The position numbers and the translations under genes are program-made. The notes under the pieces were generated by a model. The model did not search any database. It was given only the letters and a program-made list of their open reading frames with translations, and was not told the origin of the DNA. From Candidatus Binatia bacterium (lineage in GTDB: Bacteria; Desulfobacterota; Binatia; HRBIN30), in contig BPIR01000001.1 of NCBI GenBank assembly GCA_026004215.1, positions 1 through 64,000 of the forward strand: DNA of 64,000 bases. The letters run 5' to 3'. Below, piece after piece: positions 46,076 to 56,408 of the stretch (position 1 is its first letter; every line of letters starts with the position of its first letter).

Positions 46076-47518
46076 ATGAGCATGGCAGCCGTAGAGAAAT
46101 GCGACTTGCTGATCGTAGGGTCCGGCTCGACGGCGTTTGCGGCCGCACTGCGCGCGCGAGAGCTCGGAAAATCCGCGATGATGATCGAGGAAAGAACCGT
46201 TGGCGGCACCTGTGCGAACCGCGGCTGCTTGCCCTCGAAGAACCTCATCGAGGCAGCCCGGATCATTCACGAGTGTAGCCACCCGCGCTATCCAGGCTTA
46301 CGCGGCACGGCGTTGGAGTTCGATTTCGAGGAGCTGGTGGCACAAAAGGATGCGCTGGTGGCATCGTATCGCGACAAAAAATACGAAAGCCTGGTGGGGG
46401 ACGGGATTCGGGTCGAGCGTGGCCATGCGGAGTTTGTGGACGCGCGCACGGTGGCGATCGATGGCAAGCGGGTGACCGCTGCGGCGATCCTGATTGCCAC
46501 GGGTTCCCGGCCGGCGATTCCTGCGGTGCCCGGGCTGAGCGAGGTGCCTTATCTGACCAGCGATTTGCTGTCCACCGAAGACGCTCTGGAACTCAAAGAG
46601 CTTCCGAAGTCCATGTTGATCGTGGGTGGGGGCTACATCGCCCTGGAACTCGGGCAAATGTTCCGCCGGTTCGGTACCGCGGTGACGATTGTGGAATGTT
46701 GCTCCGAACTGTTGGAGATGGGCTACGAGCCTGAAGTTGGTCCTGCTCTGCGCCAGATGTTCGAGGCGGAGGGTATCGAGGTGCTCACTGGGGCTACGGT
46801 GGAGGAAGTGAAGGCGGAAGGCGATGGGGTGACGGCCCGAGTCGCCGTGAACGGGACAATACTGCAGCGTCACGTGGAGCGGCTGCTCGTGGCGACCGGA
46901 CGACGCCCGAACACAGATCGGCTTCGGCTCGAAGCTGCGGGCGTTGCCGCGGGCGAGCACGGTCAAGTGTTGGTGGACGAGTATCTCCGCACCAGCGTAT
47001 CCCACATCTTTGCGGCCGGCGACGTCATCGGAAGCGAGCAGCACAGCCAAATGGCGACGCCTGTAGGCGCGCAGGATGGTGCGATTGCGGCGCACAATGC
47101 CCTCGGGATGAAGCCGCCACGCAAAGTAGACCATCGTGTCATCCCACGCGCCGTTTTCACCGACCCGCCAGTGGCCACGGTCGGGATGACCGAGCGCCAA
47201 GCCGTGGCAGCCGGGCACCGGTGCTGGTGCCGTGCGTTACCGTTGTCACTTGTGCCTCGTGCTGGAGCAGTGCATGACACGCGCGGCTTCATCAAGATGG
47301 TGGCGGATCGTGACACCGGGGAAGTGCTCGGTGTCACGATGGTGGGCCGCGACGCCCCAGAAGTGATCCACGAAGCGGCGATGGCGCTGCGCTTCCGGGC
47401 CACGCTTCAGGACTTCGTGGACATGATTCATGTGTACCCGACGATGGCGGAAGCTCTGAAAATCGCCGCCATCGCACGTTTCAAGGACCCAGCACGGCTT
47501 TCTTGTTGTGCCGCGTAG
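46076..47518 (+). CDS. merA: Mercuric reductase MerA, form without the NmerA domain
   Basis: This 480-residue cytoplasmic flavoprotein reduces Hg(II) to Hg(0) with NADPH. It shows FAD-binding [20 protein letters not shown], redox pair [19 protein letters not shown] fold [16 protein letters not shown], and the dimer domain with [17 protein letters not shown]. The essential C-terminal vicinal cysteines are there (SCCAA). The N-terminal metal-binding domain of many proteobacterial MerA proteins is absent. ATG 46076 follows AAAGAGGAA; ATG 46082 is possible. Confidence 0.94.
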   Translation: MSMAAVEKCDLLIVGSGSTAFAAALRARELGKSAMMIEERTVGGTCANRGCLPSKNLIEAARIIHECSHPRYPGLRGTALEFDFEELVAQKDALVASYRDKKYESLVGDGIRVERGHAEFVDARTVAIDGKRVTAAAILIATGSRPAIPAVPGLSEVPYLTSDLLSTEDALELKELPKSMLIVGGGYIALELGQMFRRFGTAVTIVECCSELLEMGYEPEVGPALRQMFEAEGIEVLTGATVEEVKAEGDGVTARVAVNGTILQRHVERLLVATGRRPNTDRLRLEAAGVAAGEHGQVLVDEYLRTSVSHIFAAGDVIGSEQHSQMATPVGAQDGAIAAHNALGMKPPRKVDHRVIPRAVFTDPPVATVGMTERQAVAAGHRCWCRALPLSLVPRAGAVHDTRGFIKMVADRDTGEVLGVTMVGRDAPEVIHEAAMALRFRATLQDFVDMIHVYPTMAEALKIAAIARFKDPARLSCCAA

Positions 47519-47648
47519 GGCCTCTGCTGCGGCCACGCCGAGCAACTTCGGGGTGTCGCTACCGCGGAGGCATGATTCGAGGCCCTTGGCGGTCTAGGGG
47601 AAGGCGACGGGAACAGGAACGGCTGAGTGACCCCACACCCTAGCGTGG

Positions 47649-50471
47649 TCAGGGTACGAACCGAATCTTGCGGCGCGCGGCATTGGCCACCTCCTGGCGA
47701 GCAAACCGGAAGGTAAACGTTTCTCCACGAATCCAAGCGGGCACCCAGTCGCCAAAGTGGATTTGCGGCTGGATTTGGTTGAAGCGGTTGTCGTCGGCCG
47801 TTCCGCCTGGGTCACCGTTGTTGCCCCCGGGCAACACGTTGCGGGCACGGATGCCGCGCGGATCCAGCTCGACCACGAAGCGCATGGACGCGCCCCCGGA
47901 AAAATCAAAGTTGTCGCTGTTCAGGCTGAAGCCTCCGGGATTGACAGTTTCCCGAAAACCTGGGGCGGGGAACGGACCGAGATCGAAAATGTTGAGTCCG
48001 GCCTGTCCTAAAAAATGTTGGAAGCGGACGCGGTGGATGCGTCCCCACAACCACTCGGTTTGGTTTTCGGTGGAAAATTTTTGCTGCAGGAACTCGATGC
48101 CGCCGGCAAGGGCGCGCAGCAAAATTTCATCGCGCGTTTCTCGCTGGGGGGTGTTGCGGTCATCCCAAAGGACGCTTTCGCCGGTGGCGTCTTTCGTGTG
48201 CACGACAAAGCCCGGATCGGTGCGGTTCTCGTCTTCGAGCAAGTGCAGCAGCGCTCGGGTGGCGTCGTCGCCGCCAGGAGCCCCGATGCCGCTGCCGGCA
48301 AAGTCATCCGCAAACGTCAGCCGACTCAAGCGAGTCAGGAACCCAGCGAAAATGCTTGTTGCCACTGCGTCCAGCTTGTCCTCTTCCGCCACCGGGCGAG
48401 CGGCAGGGGGGACGTCCGTCCGATCCGCTGCAGGGTCGAGCCCGGCTGGCGTATCGTAGGGCGGCGAGTCTGCGTGGGTTTCGCCCCAGCGGCGCAGCCG
48501 TTCGAGAGCCTCCGCCATGGCCGGAGTGACGAGGTCGGGTCGATTTCCGGCCGCAGCGAACAAGAACGGCAAAAAGCGTGCTGCCTCCTTGGAACTATGG
48601 TCGTACTGGAAGCGAGCCATGTCATCGAGGCTCACTTTGCCTCCCCCGGAGCGGGTAAAGGCATTCGTTAGAAGTTCGGTTGCACGTTGCGCGCGAAAGC
48701 CGTTGGCAAACTGAGGTGCGAGGTACACCTCGTCATTGAGCGGGTCGTTGTCCAACGTGCCGCCAATTTGGTCATTGTTAGCCGTGACCAGAAAGCCGGC
48801 CTCTGGGTTGACTGCTTGGGGAATCTTGTCGCTGGGTAGCCACAGGGTTCGCCCCTGGTCGTCGGCGAGCCACTCGGCTTCGCCCGTGCCCGGAAGAGGC
48901 AAGTAAGGAACCACGCCTGCCGGACGCTGCGGTATGAGCACTTGGGTCGAGTACGCGATGTTGCCTTCGGTATCCGCCCAGATCCAGTTTTGTGCGCCGA
49001 CGCCGAAATTCCTGAGAGCATGGCGGAAGTCGGCGACGGAACGTGCCCTCCCGAGCTCCAGCAAGAAGCGTGCATCGTTGGTGATTTCGTGACCTGTCCA
49101 GCGGACCGTCATACCCGTGGCTGCAAGGCCGACTACGGAGTCGTTGAGATCGGGGTCCGCAATGTTTGGTCCGTGATGGGGCACGACTTCGATGACCAGC
49201 GAGAACGGCTGCGGGCGATTGCGCACTTGAATGGGTTCTTCGACGCGAAGGACCGGCACGCGTTGCCCGCGGAACAGCACGGTCCGTGGCGATGCCGGAT
49301 AGTCGGGGGGCGTCTCGAACTCCTCGACGTAAAGATCGGTAACGTCGTATCCGGCCGTGGTGGCGCCCCAAGCGCCGTGCCGGTTGTGCCCGAGGATGAC
49401 TCCGGGGAGCCCAGGGAAGATGACTCCGATAATGTCTTCCCCCGATTCTGCGATGGAGAGATGGATCATGTGCCAAACCGGAGGGTTAAAGAGCGCCAGG
49501 TGGGGATCGTTGGCGAGCAAGGCGTGCCCGCTTTGGGAAAGTCGCGGAGACACGATCCAATTGTTACTGCCGGCTCCACGAGAGCGAGCGCCAAACGGCA
49601 GGGCGGCCGCCAGCTCCTCGAACATGTCGGTCACTTCGTCGAGCAGCTTAGGGGGTGGCGTAAAGAAACGTTCGGCGCGACTGGTCAACGCATCGCCGGC
49701 GCGAGCGGCACGTCGCGGTGGCAGTACGGTGGTCGGTGCGGACGGGGCGAAGCGGTACACGTCACGGAACACGGCCTCGGGTAAACGCTGCTGCGCGCGT
49801 GCCCATTGGATCTCGTCGCCCGAGCTGTCGGAAAGGCTAAAGGCCTGGAGGCGTCCGATGGCGAGGCTGTCCGCCGGTTCCCACGGTGCGAGTTGGCCGG
49901 CGGTGAGTCCGAGGACGCCCACGAGTGTGTACTCCGGTGGCAGGTGTGCCCCGTTGCGTCCGGCGCGGAGATCCGCCAGCCATGCGTTGACGCCGGCGGT
50001 GTAGGCCTCCAGAAGATTTGCAACTTCCGGATCCGATGCTTGCACGTTCTCCCACAAGGCGCGGTGCAACCGGCGGCCGTCCCGCGTGGTGAAGAACGTG
50101 CGCATTTGTACATCGGTGGCCAGCGACAAACGACCGAAAAGCTCGCTCAAGCGACCGGTGGCAAAGCGGCGAATGACATCCATTTCCCAGAAGCGGGCTT
50201 GCGCCGTGAGATAACCCTGAACGTAGAGAGCGGCGCTGAAAGTCGGGGCGTACACGTGCGGCATGCCGAGGTCGTCGAACACCACTTCCACACCGCCCGG
50301 GAGTCCGGGCACTGCGATGGTTTGTTCGACCGGAAGCGCAGCAATCGGATCGGCGCCGCCTTCTCCGTCATCCCCACAGCCCACTGCTAGGGCGAGCGCC
50401 AGTGTGCCGATCAGTAGGAGTCGCGAATGCCGAAATGCGGTTCGAGACCGAGGAGTTTCGCCATGTTGCAT
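47649..50471 (-). CDS. Penicillin acylase family hydrolase, predicted lipoprotein
   Basis: The protein is 940 residues. The N-terminus has a lipoprotein signal (LLLIGTLALALAVGC) with Cys as the likely lipidation site, placing it in the periplasm or envelope. The Ntn-hydrolase core is visible: GVEVVFDDLGMPHVYA near the start of the alpha chain, and GSNNWIVSPRLSQSG, whose Ser after GAG is the probable autocatalytic nucleophile of the beta chain. NDPHLALFNPPVWHM and LGHNRHGAWGATT follow. Substrates may be acyl-homoserine lactones or other N-acyl amides. It converges with merA. Confidence 0.9.
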   Translation of the reverse strand: MQHGETPRSRTAFRHSRLLLIGTLALALAVGCGDDGEGGADPIAALPVEQTIAVPGLPGGVEVVFDDLGMPHVYAPTFSAALYVQGYLTAQARFWEMDVIRRFATGRLSELFGRLSLATDVQMRTFFTTRDGRRLHRALWENVQASDPEVANLLEAYTAGVNAWLADLRAGRNGAHLPPEYTLVGVLGLTAGQLAPWEPADSLAIGRLQAFSLSDSSGDEIQWARAQQRLPEAVFRDVYRFAPSAPTTVLPPRRAARAGDALTSRAERFFTPPPKLLDEVTDMFEELAAALPFGARSRGAGSNNWIVSPRLSQSGHALLANDPHLALFNPPVWHMIHLSIAESGEDIIGVIFPGLPGVILGHNRHGAWGATTAGYDVTDLYVEEFETPPDYPASPRTVLFRGQRVPVLRVEEPIQVRNRPQPFSLVIEVVPHHGPNIADPDLNDSVVGLAATGMTVRWTGHEITNDARFLLELGRARSVADFRHALRNFGVGAQNWIWADTEGNIAYSTQVLIPQRPAGVVPYLPLPGTGEAEWLADDQGRTLWLPSDKIPQAVNPEAGFLVTANNDQIGGTLDNDPLNDEVYLAPQFANGFRAQRATELLTNAFTRSGGGKVSLDDMARFQYDHSSKEAARFLPFLFAAAGNRPDLVTPAMAEALERLRRWGETHADSPPYDTPAGLDPAADRTDVPPAARPVAEEDKLDAVATSIFAGFLTRLSRLTFADDFAGSGIGAPGGDDATRALLHLLEDENRTDPGFVVHTKDATGESVLWDDRNTPQRETRDEILLRALAGGIEFLQQKFSTENQTEWLWGRIHRVRFQHFLGQAGLNIFDLGPFPAPGFRETVNPGGFSLNSDNFDFSGGASMRFVVELDPRGIRARNVLPGGNNGDPGGTADDNRFNQIQPQIHFGDWVPAWIRGETFTFRFARQEVANAARRKIRFVP

Positions 50472-50598
50472 GCGGCCAGGTTAGGCACCGTTTACGGAAT
50501 TACGCAACAACCTCCCCGAAGTTGCGGGAAGTGCAGGGTCCGCAGCGCTGGGCTTAAAAGAGTTGACGCAGCAATTTGCGTCGTGATAGCCCGCTCGT

Positions 50599-50949
50599 AT
50601 GCCGCGCGCAGAAAAAGCCCAGCCAAAGCCACCAAAAGCGTACAACGAGTTCGTTCGGCGCTTTCCGAAGTTAGCGGAAGCCTGGGATGCAATGGCGGAA
50701 GCCGGCTCTCAAGGTCCGCTCGATGGGCGGACGTGTAGACTCCTCAAGCTTGCCGTAGCTATTGGGGCGTTACGCGAGGGGGCGGTACGGGCGGGCGTGC
50801 GCAAGGCGCTCGCCGATGGCATCGCGCTGCGAGAGATCGAGCAAGTGGTGGCGCTGGCCGCCCCCACGATCGGTTTGCCCGCTGCGGTTGCGGTGTTCAC
50901 TTGGATGCAAGACGTGGCGCGGGAACACAAACGAAGCGGGAAGCGGTGA
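50599..50949 (+). CDS. Carboxymuconolactone decarboxylase-like (CMD/AhpD fold) protein
   Basis: The protein is 116 residues. PKAYNEFVRRFPKLAEAWDAM, LDGRTCRLLKLAVAIGALRE and ALADGIALREIEQVVALAAP are the CMD-family helices. The CxxC redox pair of AhpD is missing, so peroxidase activity is unlikely and a lactone-type or unknown role remains. The gene has its own leader and is divergent from the acylase. Confidence 0.8.
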   Translation: MPRAEKAQPKPPKAYNEFVRRFPKLAEAWDAMAEAGSQGPLDGRTCRLLKLAVAIGALREGAVRAGVRKALADGIALREIEQVVALAAPTIGLPAAVAVFTWMQDVAREHKRSGKR

Positions 50950-51215
50950 ACGGGCCTCGACGGTTGCCGTGGAGGCGCAGTGGCGGAATGCTTTCGCTGG
51001 CGCGCCTTTGGAGAGCGGAAGACCGCGGAGCGTGGCCTGTGGTGTACCGATTTGCGGTCGAGACCAGCGGACGAGGCGGGACCGGAGTAGGCCGAGTGGC
51101 AATGGTGGGAGCTTGCCGGCGGTCCGGCTGGCCGCCCGAGCGCGGAAAAAGGGCACGAACCTCTTCTCGCTGGAATGAGGGGCGTGTATGAACGCCCTCC
51201 GATATCGAGGAGCCC

Positions 51216-52556
51216 ATGGCGCGTAACAGTCACGGAGACGCAAAATTGATTTATCGGGAAAAACTCCGTACGGCGGCTGAAGCCGCCGCTTTGGTGCAGC
51301 GGGAGGACACACTGGCGGTGCCGATTGCTACCGGGCAGCCAACGGCGTTTCTGACTGCTTTGGGAGAGCGGGACGACTGGACCAACCTGGTGATATTTTC
51401 GGCTTTGATGATTCGTCCGTACGCGCTTTTGCAAAAATCTGGGGTGCGTTTGGTATCCGGATTTTTCGGACCCATCGAGCGCATGATGAAGGCGGCGGGC
51501 GCTCGGATCGAGTATTTACCTGCTGACTTCCTGGGGTGGGAGCGGTACGCGCGGTTGGTTCCTCCGCGCGTGATGGCGTCTGCCTTCGCCCCCATGGACG
51601 ATCACGGATATCTGAATTTTGGATTACATGCGGGAGCGACGTTTCACGCCTTCTTGGCGGCGGCGCGCGATCCGAACCGCTTGGCGATTGCCGAGGTGAA
51701 CTCCACGATGCCGCAAGTGTGCGGTCTCGCACGCTGTGGCGGGCACCGCATTCATGTTTCCGAAGTGGACTGTATCGTGGAGGCGGACGAACCAGTGTTC
51801 GAGTTGCCCGACGAACCGGTGACCGACCGGGATCAGGCGATTGCAGAATACATCGAACGGCTCATTGACAACGGGGCTACGCTCCAAATTGGCATTGGTG
51901 GTGTGCCGAATATCGTAGCGAAGTTGCTCGCCGAGGGTAAAAAAGGAGATTTCGGGATCCACACCGAGATGCTGGTGAACGGCATCATGCATTTACACCG
52001 GGCCGGCAAAGTGACGAATCACAAAGGCGTATTCGACGGTTTCTCGGTGGCCACGTTTTGCGCCGGCAGCCGCGAGCTTTACGACTGGGTCCACCGCAAT
52101 CCCGAAGTGCGCATGTTGCCGGTGGGATACGTCAACGACCCAGCCATCATTCGAAGAAACCGCTCGATGGTGAGCATCAATGGCGCTTTAGCGATCGATT
52201 TGAGCGGCCAAGTGATGGCGGATACGATCGGAGCGCGGCAATATTCTGGCGTGGGCGGCCATGAGCTTTTCGTGATCGGTGCGCACGACAGCGAGAACGG
52301 AAAGAGTTTTATCTGCTTGCACTCGACCGCCAACTCGGGCGGGCAACGCGTATCGACGATCGTGCCGAGCTTTGCGCCGGGAACGCCGACCACGACACCC
52401 AGACACCACGTGCAGTATGTCGTTACGGAATACGGGGCAGTGAACCTGTCGTTGCTCACGGATGTGGAGCGGGCTCGAGCTTTGGTGCAGATTGCGCATC
52501 CGGATTATCGGGAGGAGTTGCGCGAGGCTGTGCGGCAGCGATTTGGCGGAGCCTGA
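51216..52556 (+). CDS. Acetyl-CoA hydrolase/transferase family protein (4-hydroxybutyrate CoA-transferase-like)
   Basis: The protein is 446 residues. The N-terminal half (TLAVPIATGQPTAFLTAL) and the C-terminal segment HTEMLVNGIMHLHRAGKVTN followed by GVFDGFSVATFCAGSRELYD and GGHELFVIGAHDSENGKSF are hallmarks of class I CoA-transferases of the acetate:acyl-CoA type. The glutamate in HTEML is the usual catalytic residue near this motif. The exact acyl donor is unknown. It lies in a short plus-strand run after the CMD gene. Confidence 0.87.
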   Translation: MARNSHGDAKLIYREKLRTAAEAAALVQREDTLAVPIATGQPTAFLTALGERDDWTNLVIFSALMIRPYALLQKSGVRLVSGFFGPIERMMKAAGARIEYLPADFLGWERYARLVPPRVMASAFAPMDDHGYLNFGLHAGATFHAFLAAARDPNRLAIAEVNSTMPQVCGLARCGGHRIHVSEVDCIVEADEPVFELPDEPVTDRDQAIAEYIERLIDNGATLQIGIGGVPNIVAKLLAEGKKGDFGIHTEMLVNGIMHLHRAGKVTNHKGVFDGFSVATFCAGSRELYDWVHRNPEVRMLPVGYVNDPAIIRRNRSMVSINGALAIDLSGQVMADTIGARQYSGVGGHELFVIGAHDSENGKSFICLHSTANSGGQRVSTIVPSFAPGTPTTTPRHHVQYVVTEYGAVNLSLLTDVERARALVQIAHPDYREELREAVRQRFGGA

Positions 52557-52804
52557 AGCGGTCCGTGGCCGGAACCTTGCGCGCAGCGGAAGGCGGAATT
52601 GTGCGGCAAGGGAGAGTGCTGGGGCGAGCGCCTGCTTGCGGCGAAATACCCAACTGGCCAAAGGGCCACTCGCTGCTCGCTGCGCGCTGCGCACCATTTC
52701 ACCCCATGCTCACCCGGCCTGCGGCCGACCTCTCGCTGGAAGTTCGGGGTGTCTTTTGATTCAGGGAGGGGGATGCGACAAACGTACCTATAAGGAGACG
52801 AAAC

Positions 52805-52966
52805 ATGCAGTACATATGTCCACGTTGCGGGCGCTCTGTGCGAGTCAAGCCGCCGGAAGGCACCTGCCCGCAGTGCAATGCGGTCTTGGTGCCGGAAAGC
52901 GAGAGTCACGAAGGCGAGCACAAGCCGAACGGATCGGAACCGACGCCTCCTCGGCGCCGTGTTTGA
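52805..52966 (+). CDS. 53-residue zinc-ribbon protein
   Basis: MQYICPRCGRSVRV and GTCPQCNAVLV form two CxxC knuckles, a rubredoxin-like zinc ribbon, followed by a polar Glu/Pro tail ending PPRRRV. A clear ribosome site (TAAGGAGACG) sits before ATG 52805. It is just upstream of the ECF transporter operon. The function is unknown. The codon order and good start make this a likely real small gene. Confidence 0.75.
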   Translation: MQYICPRCGRSVRVKPPEGTCPQCNAVLVPESESHEGEHKPNGSEPTPPRRRV

Positions 52967-53060
52967 TGTACGCGTCCGCAGGCGTGGCCAGGGACGATGC
53001 GCGTAAAGAATCCAGGGCTCGTCTTGCCGTTGGAAGAGGTGCTGCGTACGAGAAAAACCG

Positions 53061-53843
53061 ATGCGGGAACTGTTCGACATGTGGCGCAACACGCGCATGG
53101 TCGTGTTTGCGGCTCTCACCGCAGCGCTGTATGCGTCCATTTTGATTCCGTTCAAAGTGCTTCCCATCATTCCTGGTGTGACGGAGCTGCGTCCGGCCAA
53201 TGCCGTACCGGTGGTGTGCTCGTTTTTATTTGGCCCGGCGGCCGCATGGGGTGCGGCCATTGGCAACGTGATCGGTGACTTTTTCGGCGGATTTGGCCCC
53301 GGCGACTTGTTTGGGTTCTGGGGCAACTTCCTCTACGGCTTTTTGCCCTACCGGACCTGGGAGCTGTTGAGCGATCGTAGACCTGTGCCCCGCCGGCCAC
53401 GGGAGTGGGCGCTGTTTGCAGCGGTGGTAGGCTTGGCCAGTGGCGCGTGCGGGCTCGTGATTGGTTGGGGGCTCAATCTGTTGGGTTTCGTGCCGTTCCG
53501 AGTGCTGGGTAACATCGTGTGGGTCAACAACATGCTGGCGAGCCTTTTGCTCGCTCCGTTTTTGCTGGCGGTGATTTACCCGCGCGCAGAACGGGGGCGC
53601 CTCACTTACCGGCAGGTGTTGGGGCACCGGAGAGACTTGCATGGGCTCCGGGCCTACCTCGGCCTGGCTGTCGTGGTAGTTGCGGTTGCTGGTGGAATGT
53701 GGTTGGGCAACGCCTTGTCCGCAGGCTATGCGGTGGTTCCGTGGGTTGCTGCCGGTCGGGTGGGTAGCACCGGGGCTTGGGAGGTCGGAGTCGGGCTTTT
53801 GCCGGTGCTGGGTATGTTGCTGTTGGGCCTTGCGCTCCTGTGA
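53061..53843 (+). CDS. ECF transporter S component (QueT-like membrane protein)
   Basis: The protein is 260 residues with about seven hydrophobic segments. ALTAALYASILIPFKVLPII, ELRPANAVPVVCSFLFGPAA and GAAIGNVIGDFFGGFGPGD match the substrate-binding S subunit family related to QueT. It would bind a vitamin or queuosine-like precursor. The neighbouring fused ATPase and EcfT make a dedicated group I ECF importer. The exact ligand cannot be read from the sequence. Confidence 0.8.
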   Translation: MRELFDMWRNTRMVVFAALTAALYASILIPFKVLPIIPGVTELRPANAVPVVCSFLFGPAAAWGAAIGNVIGDFFGGFGPGDLFGFWGNFLYGFLPYRTWELLSDRRPVPRRPREWALFAAVVGLASGACGLVIGWGLNLLGFVPFRVLGNIVWVNNMLASLLLAPFLLAVIYPRAERGRLTYRQVLGHRRDLHGLRAYLGLAVVVVAVAGGMWLGNALSAGYAVVPWVAAGRVGSTGAWEVGVGLLPVLGMLLLGLALL

Positions 53844-53849
53844 CGTAAC

Positions 53850-55547
53850 GTGACCAACCCATCGGTTTGTGCGGCGTGTTTGCGAGGCGTGAGCTTCACT
53901 TACGAGGGCTCGCTGTCTCCCGCACTTTCCGGCCTGACCTTGGATGTACGGCGCGGGGAAATGTTGGTCGTGATGGGGCCGAGCCGCGCAGGCAAGAGCA
54001 CGCTGGCCAAACTGCTCAACCGCACCGTGCCGTCGTTCCAGCATGGCACGTTGGAGGGTGAGGTTTGGCTGTTGGGGGAGCGCTGCGTGGATCAGACCGT
54101 GGCGGATTTTGCGGGTCGCATAGGTTTAGTGGCGCAAGACTTCGAAGCCCAGTTGTTTTCCACGTCGGTGGACTGCGAGGTGGCTTTTGCCCTCGAGCAG
54201 TTCGGCATTGCGCCGCCCGAAATGAGGGAGCGCGTACGACGGGCCCTCGCGGCTGTTGGCTTGCAGGGTTTCGAGACGCGCGATCCAGCCACACTGTCGG
54301 GCGGAGAAAAGCAGCGGCTGGCCATTGGGGCGATGCTCGCCCTGGAACCGGAACTCTTCGTGCTGGACGAGCCGACGACCGATTTGGACCCCGTGGGCAA
54401 GGAAGAGGTGTTGGCCGTCGTGGCCGCGTTACGACAACAGGGGCGCACCCTGGTGGTCGTGGAGCACGAGACGCTTGCGGCAGAGATGGCCGATCGGGTC
54501 GTTCTGTTGGATCGGGGGCGGATTGTTGCACAAGGGCCACCGCGGGAGGTGTTGCGCGAGGCGGAACTTTTGTTGCGCTGCGCCGTGCGGCCGCCGGACC
54601 TTGCTTGTCTCGCGTGGCGTTTGGGGTGGAGCGAGGTGCCGCGCGATGTCGCCCATGCCCAGGAAATGCTCGGGTTGCAACGGCCGTGTGCGGACGCCGC
54701 TGGTGAACCGGAGCCCAATACATGCGCCGGGCACGCCCCGTTGCTGGCGGCAAAAAATGTTTCGCTGCAGTACGAAGACTCTTCCCGACCCGCGTTGGAC
54801 GATGTGTCCGTAGAGATTTGCTCTGGAGAGTTCGTTGCGCTTTTGGGCCAAAACGGTTCCGGAAAAACCACGCTGGCCAAGTGTTTCAACGGCTTGCTAC
54901 GCCCCAGCGGTGGCCAGGTGCTCTGGAAGGGGAGACCGATCCTCGGAATTCCGTTGAGCCAGCGCGCGGCGGCTGTGGGCTACGTATTTCAGAACCCCGA
55001 CCACCAAATTTTTTGCGACCGTGTGTACGATGAAGTGGCATTTGGCCCGAAAAACCTCGGCCTCTCGCCGGAAGAAATTCGGGCCCGTGTGGACGAAGCC
55101 TTGGCCGCTGTGGGGTTGCAGGAACGGGTGGAAGACGATCCCTTTTGGCTCACCAAAGGAGAACGGCAGCGTTTGGCGGTGGCGTCGCTGCTGGCATTGC
55201 GGCCGGAACTGCTGGTGTTGGACGAGCCCACGACTGGCCTCGATTACCAAGAACAACGGCAAATGATGGAGCTCGTGCGGCGCTTGCACGAGGGCGGAAT
55301 GACCGTGGTGATGATTACACACACGGCGTGGTTAGTTGCGGAGTACGCCCAGCGAGTGGTGTTGCTGAGTGCGGGAAGGGTACTCTTTGACGGGCCCACG
55401 CCCGAACTATTTGCACGGGCGGACTTGCTGGTAGCGGCGCGGTTTCGTGTGCCGCCCATCGTGGCCTTAGGGCAGCGGTGTGGCTTGGCAGTACGGTCTG
55501 TGGACGAATTCGTGCATTGCGTGAAACGTACGTCTTCTGGGGGCTAA
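53850..55547 (+). CDS. ECF transporter energy-coupling ATPase, fused A-A' form
   Basis: The protein is 565 residues with a GTG start. Two ABC ATPase halves are joined. The first has Walker A GPSRAGKSTLAKLLN, signature LSGGEKQRLAIGAML and Walker B LFVLDEPTTDLDP. The second has GQNGSGKTTLAKCFN, the signature as LTKGERQRLAVASLL, and LLVLDEPTTGLDY. The LTKGE form in place of LSGGQ is known from ECF ATPases. The Q-loop region YVFQNPDHQIFCDRVYDEVA is typical. It powers uptake with EcfT. Confidence 0.93.
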   Translation: MTNPSVCAACLRGVSFTYEGSLSPALSGLTLDVRRGEMLVVMGPSRAGKSTLAKLLNRTVPSFQHGTLEGEVWLLGERCVDQTVADFAGRIGLVAQDFEAQLFSTSVDCEVAFALEQFGIAPPEMRERVRRALAAVGLQGFETRDPATLSGGEKQRLAIGAMLALEPELFVLDEPTTDLDPVGKEEVLAVVAALRQQGRTLVVVEHETLAAEMADRVVLLDRGRIVAQGPPREVLREAELLLRCAVRPPDLACLAWRLGWSEVPRDVAHAQEMLGLQRPCADAAGEPEPNTCAGHAPLLAAKNVSLQYEDSSRPALDDVSVEICSGEFVALLGQNGSGKTTLAKCFNGLLRPSGGQVLWKGRPILGIPLSQRAAAVGYVFQNPDHQIFCDRVYDEVAFGPKNLGLSPEEIRARVDEALAAVGLQERVEDDPFWLTKGERQRLAVASLLALRPELLVLDEPTTGLDYQEQRQMMELVRRLHEGGMTVVMITHTAWLVAEYAQRVVLLSAGRVLFDGPTPELFARADLLVAARFRVPPIVALGQRCGLAVRSVDEFVHCVKRTSSGG

Positions 55548-55550
55548 AGG

Positions 55551-56324
55551 ATGAAGCTCAGCCTCTACATCACGGCCGATTCTCCTTTGCACCGTTTGCA
55601 TCCCGTGGTGAAACTTTGTTCGGTGGCGAGTTTTTTCGTCGCAGCCTTTACTGCCGACCGCCCCGTACAAAGTTTACCGCTGGCTGGAATCGTCGGCGTG
55701 CTGCTTTGGCTGGGGGCATCGTTTGGGAATGTATGGCGGCTCCGCTGGTTTCTGGCTCTGGTCTTTTGCATGTCGTTTCTCATCTGGGCATTGTTTTTTC
55801 CGAGCGTGCATCCGTGGTTCGTTTGGGGACCAGTGCGACCTGGGGCGGACGGGGCTGCGTTTGCGTTCGCCATGGCCTGCAAAATCACCACTTTTTTTGC
55901 CGGCGGGTTGCTGTTCCTTTCCACCACGCGGGTGGAAGAGTTCGCCGATGCATTGCGGATGTTGGGAGTCCCCGTGAAAATCGGCTTTGTCTTTACAATG
56001 GCGTTTCGGCTGGTTCCTGTGTTTGTAGATGCCGCGGTGGCCGTGGTGCAGGCCCAACAGTGCCGGGGGTTCGATTTTGATCGAGGCGGTTGGCTCGAAC
56101 GATTGCGGCGGTACGTGCCCGTGATTGTGCCCGTGTTCATGGGTGCGCTGCGACGTGCGGATCTCATGGCCATGGCGCTGGAAGCGCGTGGTTTTCAGCG
56201 GAGAGGGTCGCGCACCAGTTACCGTACTTATGAATGGGGGGCAGGGGAAGTCGTGGCTGTTGGAGCGTCGGTGGTGCTCCTCGGTGTATGGTTGGCATGG
56301 GTGCGGGCAAGCCACGGCCCTTGA
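55551..56324 (+). CDS. ECF transporter transmembrane coupling protein EcfT
   Basis: The protein is 257 residues with several hydrophobic segments and the cytoplasmic coupling helices expected in EcfT, including AQQCRGFDFDRGGWLERLRR and DLMAMALEARGFQRRG, which hold the Ala-Arg-Gly motifs that contact the ATPases. It starts three bases after the ATPase stop, so S-AA'-T is one operon. The following gene glmU is on the opposite strand. Confidence 0.92.
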   Translation: MKLSLYITADSPLHRLHPVVKLCSVASFFVAAFTADRPVQSLPLAGIVGVLLWLGASFGNVWRLRWFLALVFCMSFLIWALFFPSVHPWFVWGPVRPGADGAAFAFAMACKITTFFAGGLLFLSTTRVEEFADALRMLGVPVKIGFVFTMAFRLVPVFVDAAVAVVQAQQCRGFDFDRGGWLERLRRYVPVIVPVFMGALRRADLMAMALEARGFQRRGSRTSYRTYEWGAGEVVAVGASVVLLGVWLAWVRASHGP

Positions 56325-56408
56325 GGCCGCCCGCGGCGACGAGCGGCGCGTACCGTCGAGATTTCTGCTCGGCGGCAACCACGAGCAACCGACTGGCGGC
56401 TTCCTTCC

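Noticed and set aside
47519..47648. Bidirectional terminator between merA and the acylase gene
   Set aside because: A few short complementary stretches exist but no clear hairpin with a T tract.
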